This document shows positions 63,650 through 64,000 of a stretch of 64,000 nt of DNA, in pieces. The stretch is from Phenylobacterium sp. LH3H17 (lineage in GTDB: Bacteria > Pseudomonadota > Alphaproteobacteria > Caulobacterales > Caulobacteraceae). Every line of letters starts with the position of its first letter. Within the stretch, counting starts at the first letter, position 1. A program made the position numbers and the translations under genes. The DNA lies in contig NZ_CP101283.1 of NCBI RefSeq assembly GCF_024298925.1, positions 2,547,001 to 2,611,000 on the forward strand. Reading direction: 5' to 3'. The notes beneath the pieces are model-generated. The model was given only the letters and a program-made list of their open reading frames with translations. It was not told the origin of the DNA and searched no databases.

Positions 63650-64000
63650 GCGATCGGGAGGGATTTGGGCCGCGCGACGCGGAACCAGATGCCGAGCAGG
63701 ACCTGGGTCACCAGCACGGCGGAGAAGACCGAGGTGATCACCCCGATGGCCAGGGTCCAGGCGAAGCCCTTCACCGGTCCGGCCCCCAGCGAGAACATGA
63801 TCATCGCCGCGCCCAGGTGGGTGATGTTGGCGTCGAACACGGTGACGATGGCGCGGCTGAAGCCGGCGTCGGCGGCCGAGACCGGCGAACGGCCCGCCCG
63901 CACCTCGTCGCGCATCCGCTCATAGATCAGCACGTTGGCGTCGACGGCCACCGCAAGGGTCAGGATCAGACCGGCGATGCCCGGCAAGGTCAGGGTCGCC
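63646..64000 (-). CDS. secD: Protein translocase subunit SecD, C-terminal part (cut by window edge)
   Basis: Only the final ~117 codons are in view. They contain the SecD C-terminal transmembrane bundle: LPGIAGLILTLAVAVDANVL, IYERMRDEVRAGRSP and ANITHLGAAMIMFSLGAGPV, ending ARPKSLPIA. The gene continues beyond the right edge. The stop overlaps secF. Confidence 0.95.
   Translation of the reverse strand, partial: ATLTLPGIAGLILTLAVAVDANVLIYERMRDEVRAGRSPVSAADAGFSRAIVTVFDANITHLGAAMIMFSLGAGPVKGFAWTLAIGVITSVFSAVLVTQVLLGIWFRVARPKSLPIA

Overview
The window is a GC-rich, gene-dense chromosomal segment from an alphaproteobacterium of the Caulobacteraceae (Caulobacter/Phenylobacterium type). Four things point there: a popZ-like polar organizer gene next to a TolC/RsaF-type outer membrane factor; a divergent fliX-flgI flagellar locus with CtrA-, FlbD- and sigma-54-like sites; a GTTC-N7-GTTC LexA box before uvrA; and a single-cysteine DksA. 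I see no prophage, integrase, transposase or CRISPR array. Both window edges cut genes: popZ at the left and secD at the right.

Layout. 1-2.7 kb: popZ (partial), tolC and a pcm-like gene, all minus, then tRNA-Cys. 3-5.3 kb: a small orphan gene, and a Tat-exported flavin amine oxidase followed directly by a cytochrome c. 5.4-11.4 kb: a tightly overlapping minus operon (APH-family kinase, DUF6285, kynU, kynA, cfa) divergent from an acyl-CoA dehydrogenase. The kinase/DUF6285/dehydrogenase trio resembles the LvaA/LvaB/LvaC module that isomerises 4-hydroxyacyl-CoAs. 11.5-15.2 kb: an alpha/beta hydrolase, an unusual Mpl-like Mur ligase, a possible CtrA-driven small RNA, tRNA-Asn, a cold-shock gene and infA. 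15.4-18.2 kb: EF-P with its modification enzymes EpmA and EpmB. 18.2-26.1 kb: a complete histidine utilisation divergon (hutF-hutC against hutI-H-G-U-D) around a HutC-like operator.

26-38.7 kb: a lipoprotein hydrolase, SDR and VOC enzymes, an RND efflux pair, an Atm1-type ABC exporter, a lipoprotein, a LOG-family hydrolase, GNAT and NAD synthetase. 38.8-42 kb: dksA, fliX, flgI, a FlgJ-like rod protein and flbY. 42-48.9 kb: an ArsR regulator with a 26-bp palindrome, an FMN riboswitch upstream of ribH, an ABC-F ATPase, an ada-led alkylation-repair operon and a dipeptidase. 49-57.7 kb: enoyl-CoA hydratase, a TonB-like protein, two tandem OmpA lipoproteins, SOS-type uvrA, an ogt gene broken by one amber codon just before its active site, GST and a membrane protein. 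57.8-64 kb: trmFO, a TetR/esterase divergon with two operators, and a cluster of NDUFAF6-like, PuuD-like and NDUFAF3-like genes followed by secF and secD.

Non-coding structure includes two inverted copies of a ~150-bp intergenic repeat, several intrinsic terminators, and five convergent gene pairs whose stop codons share one palindromic CTAG. All functional calls come from reading protein and DNA motifs; no database search was possible.
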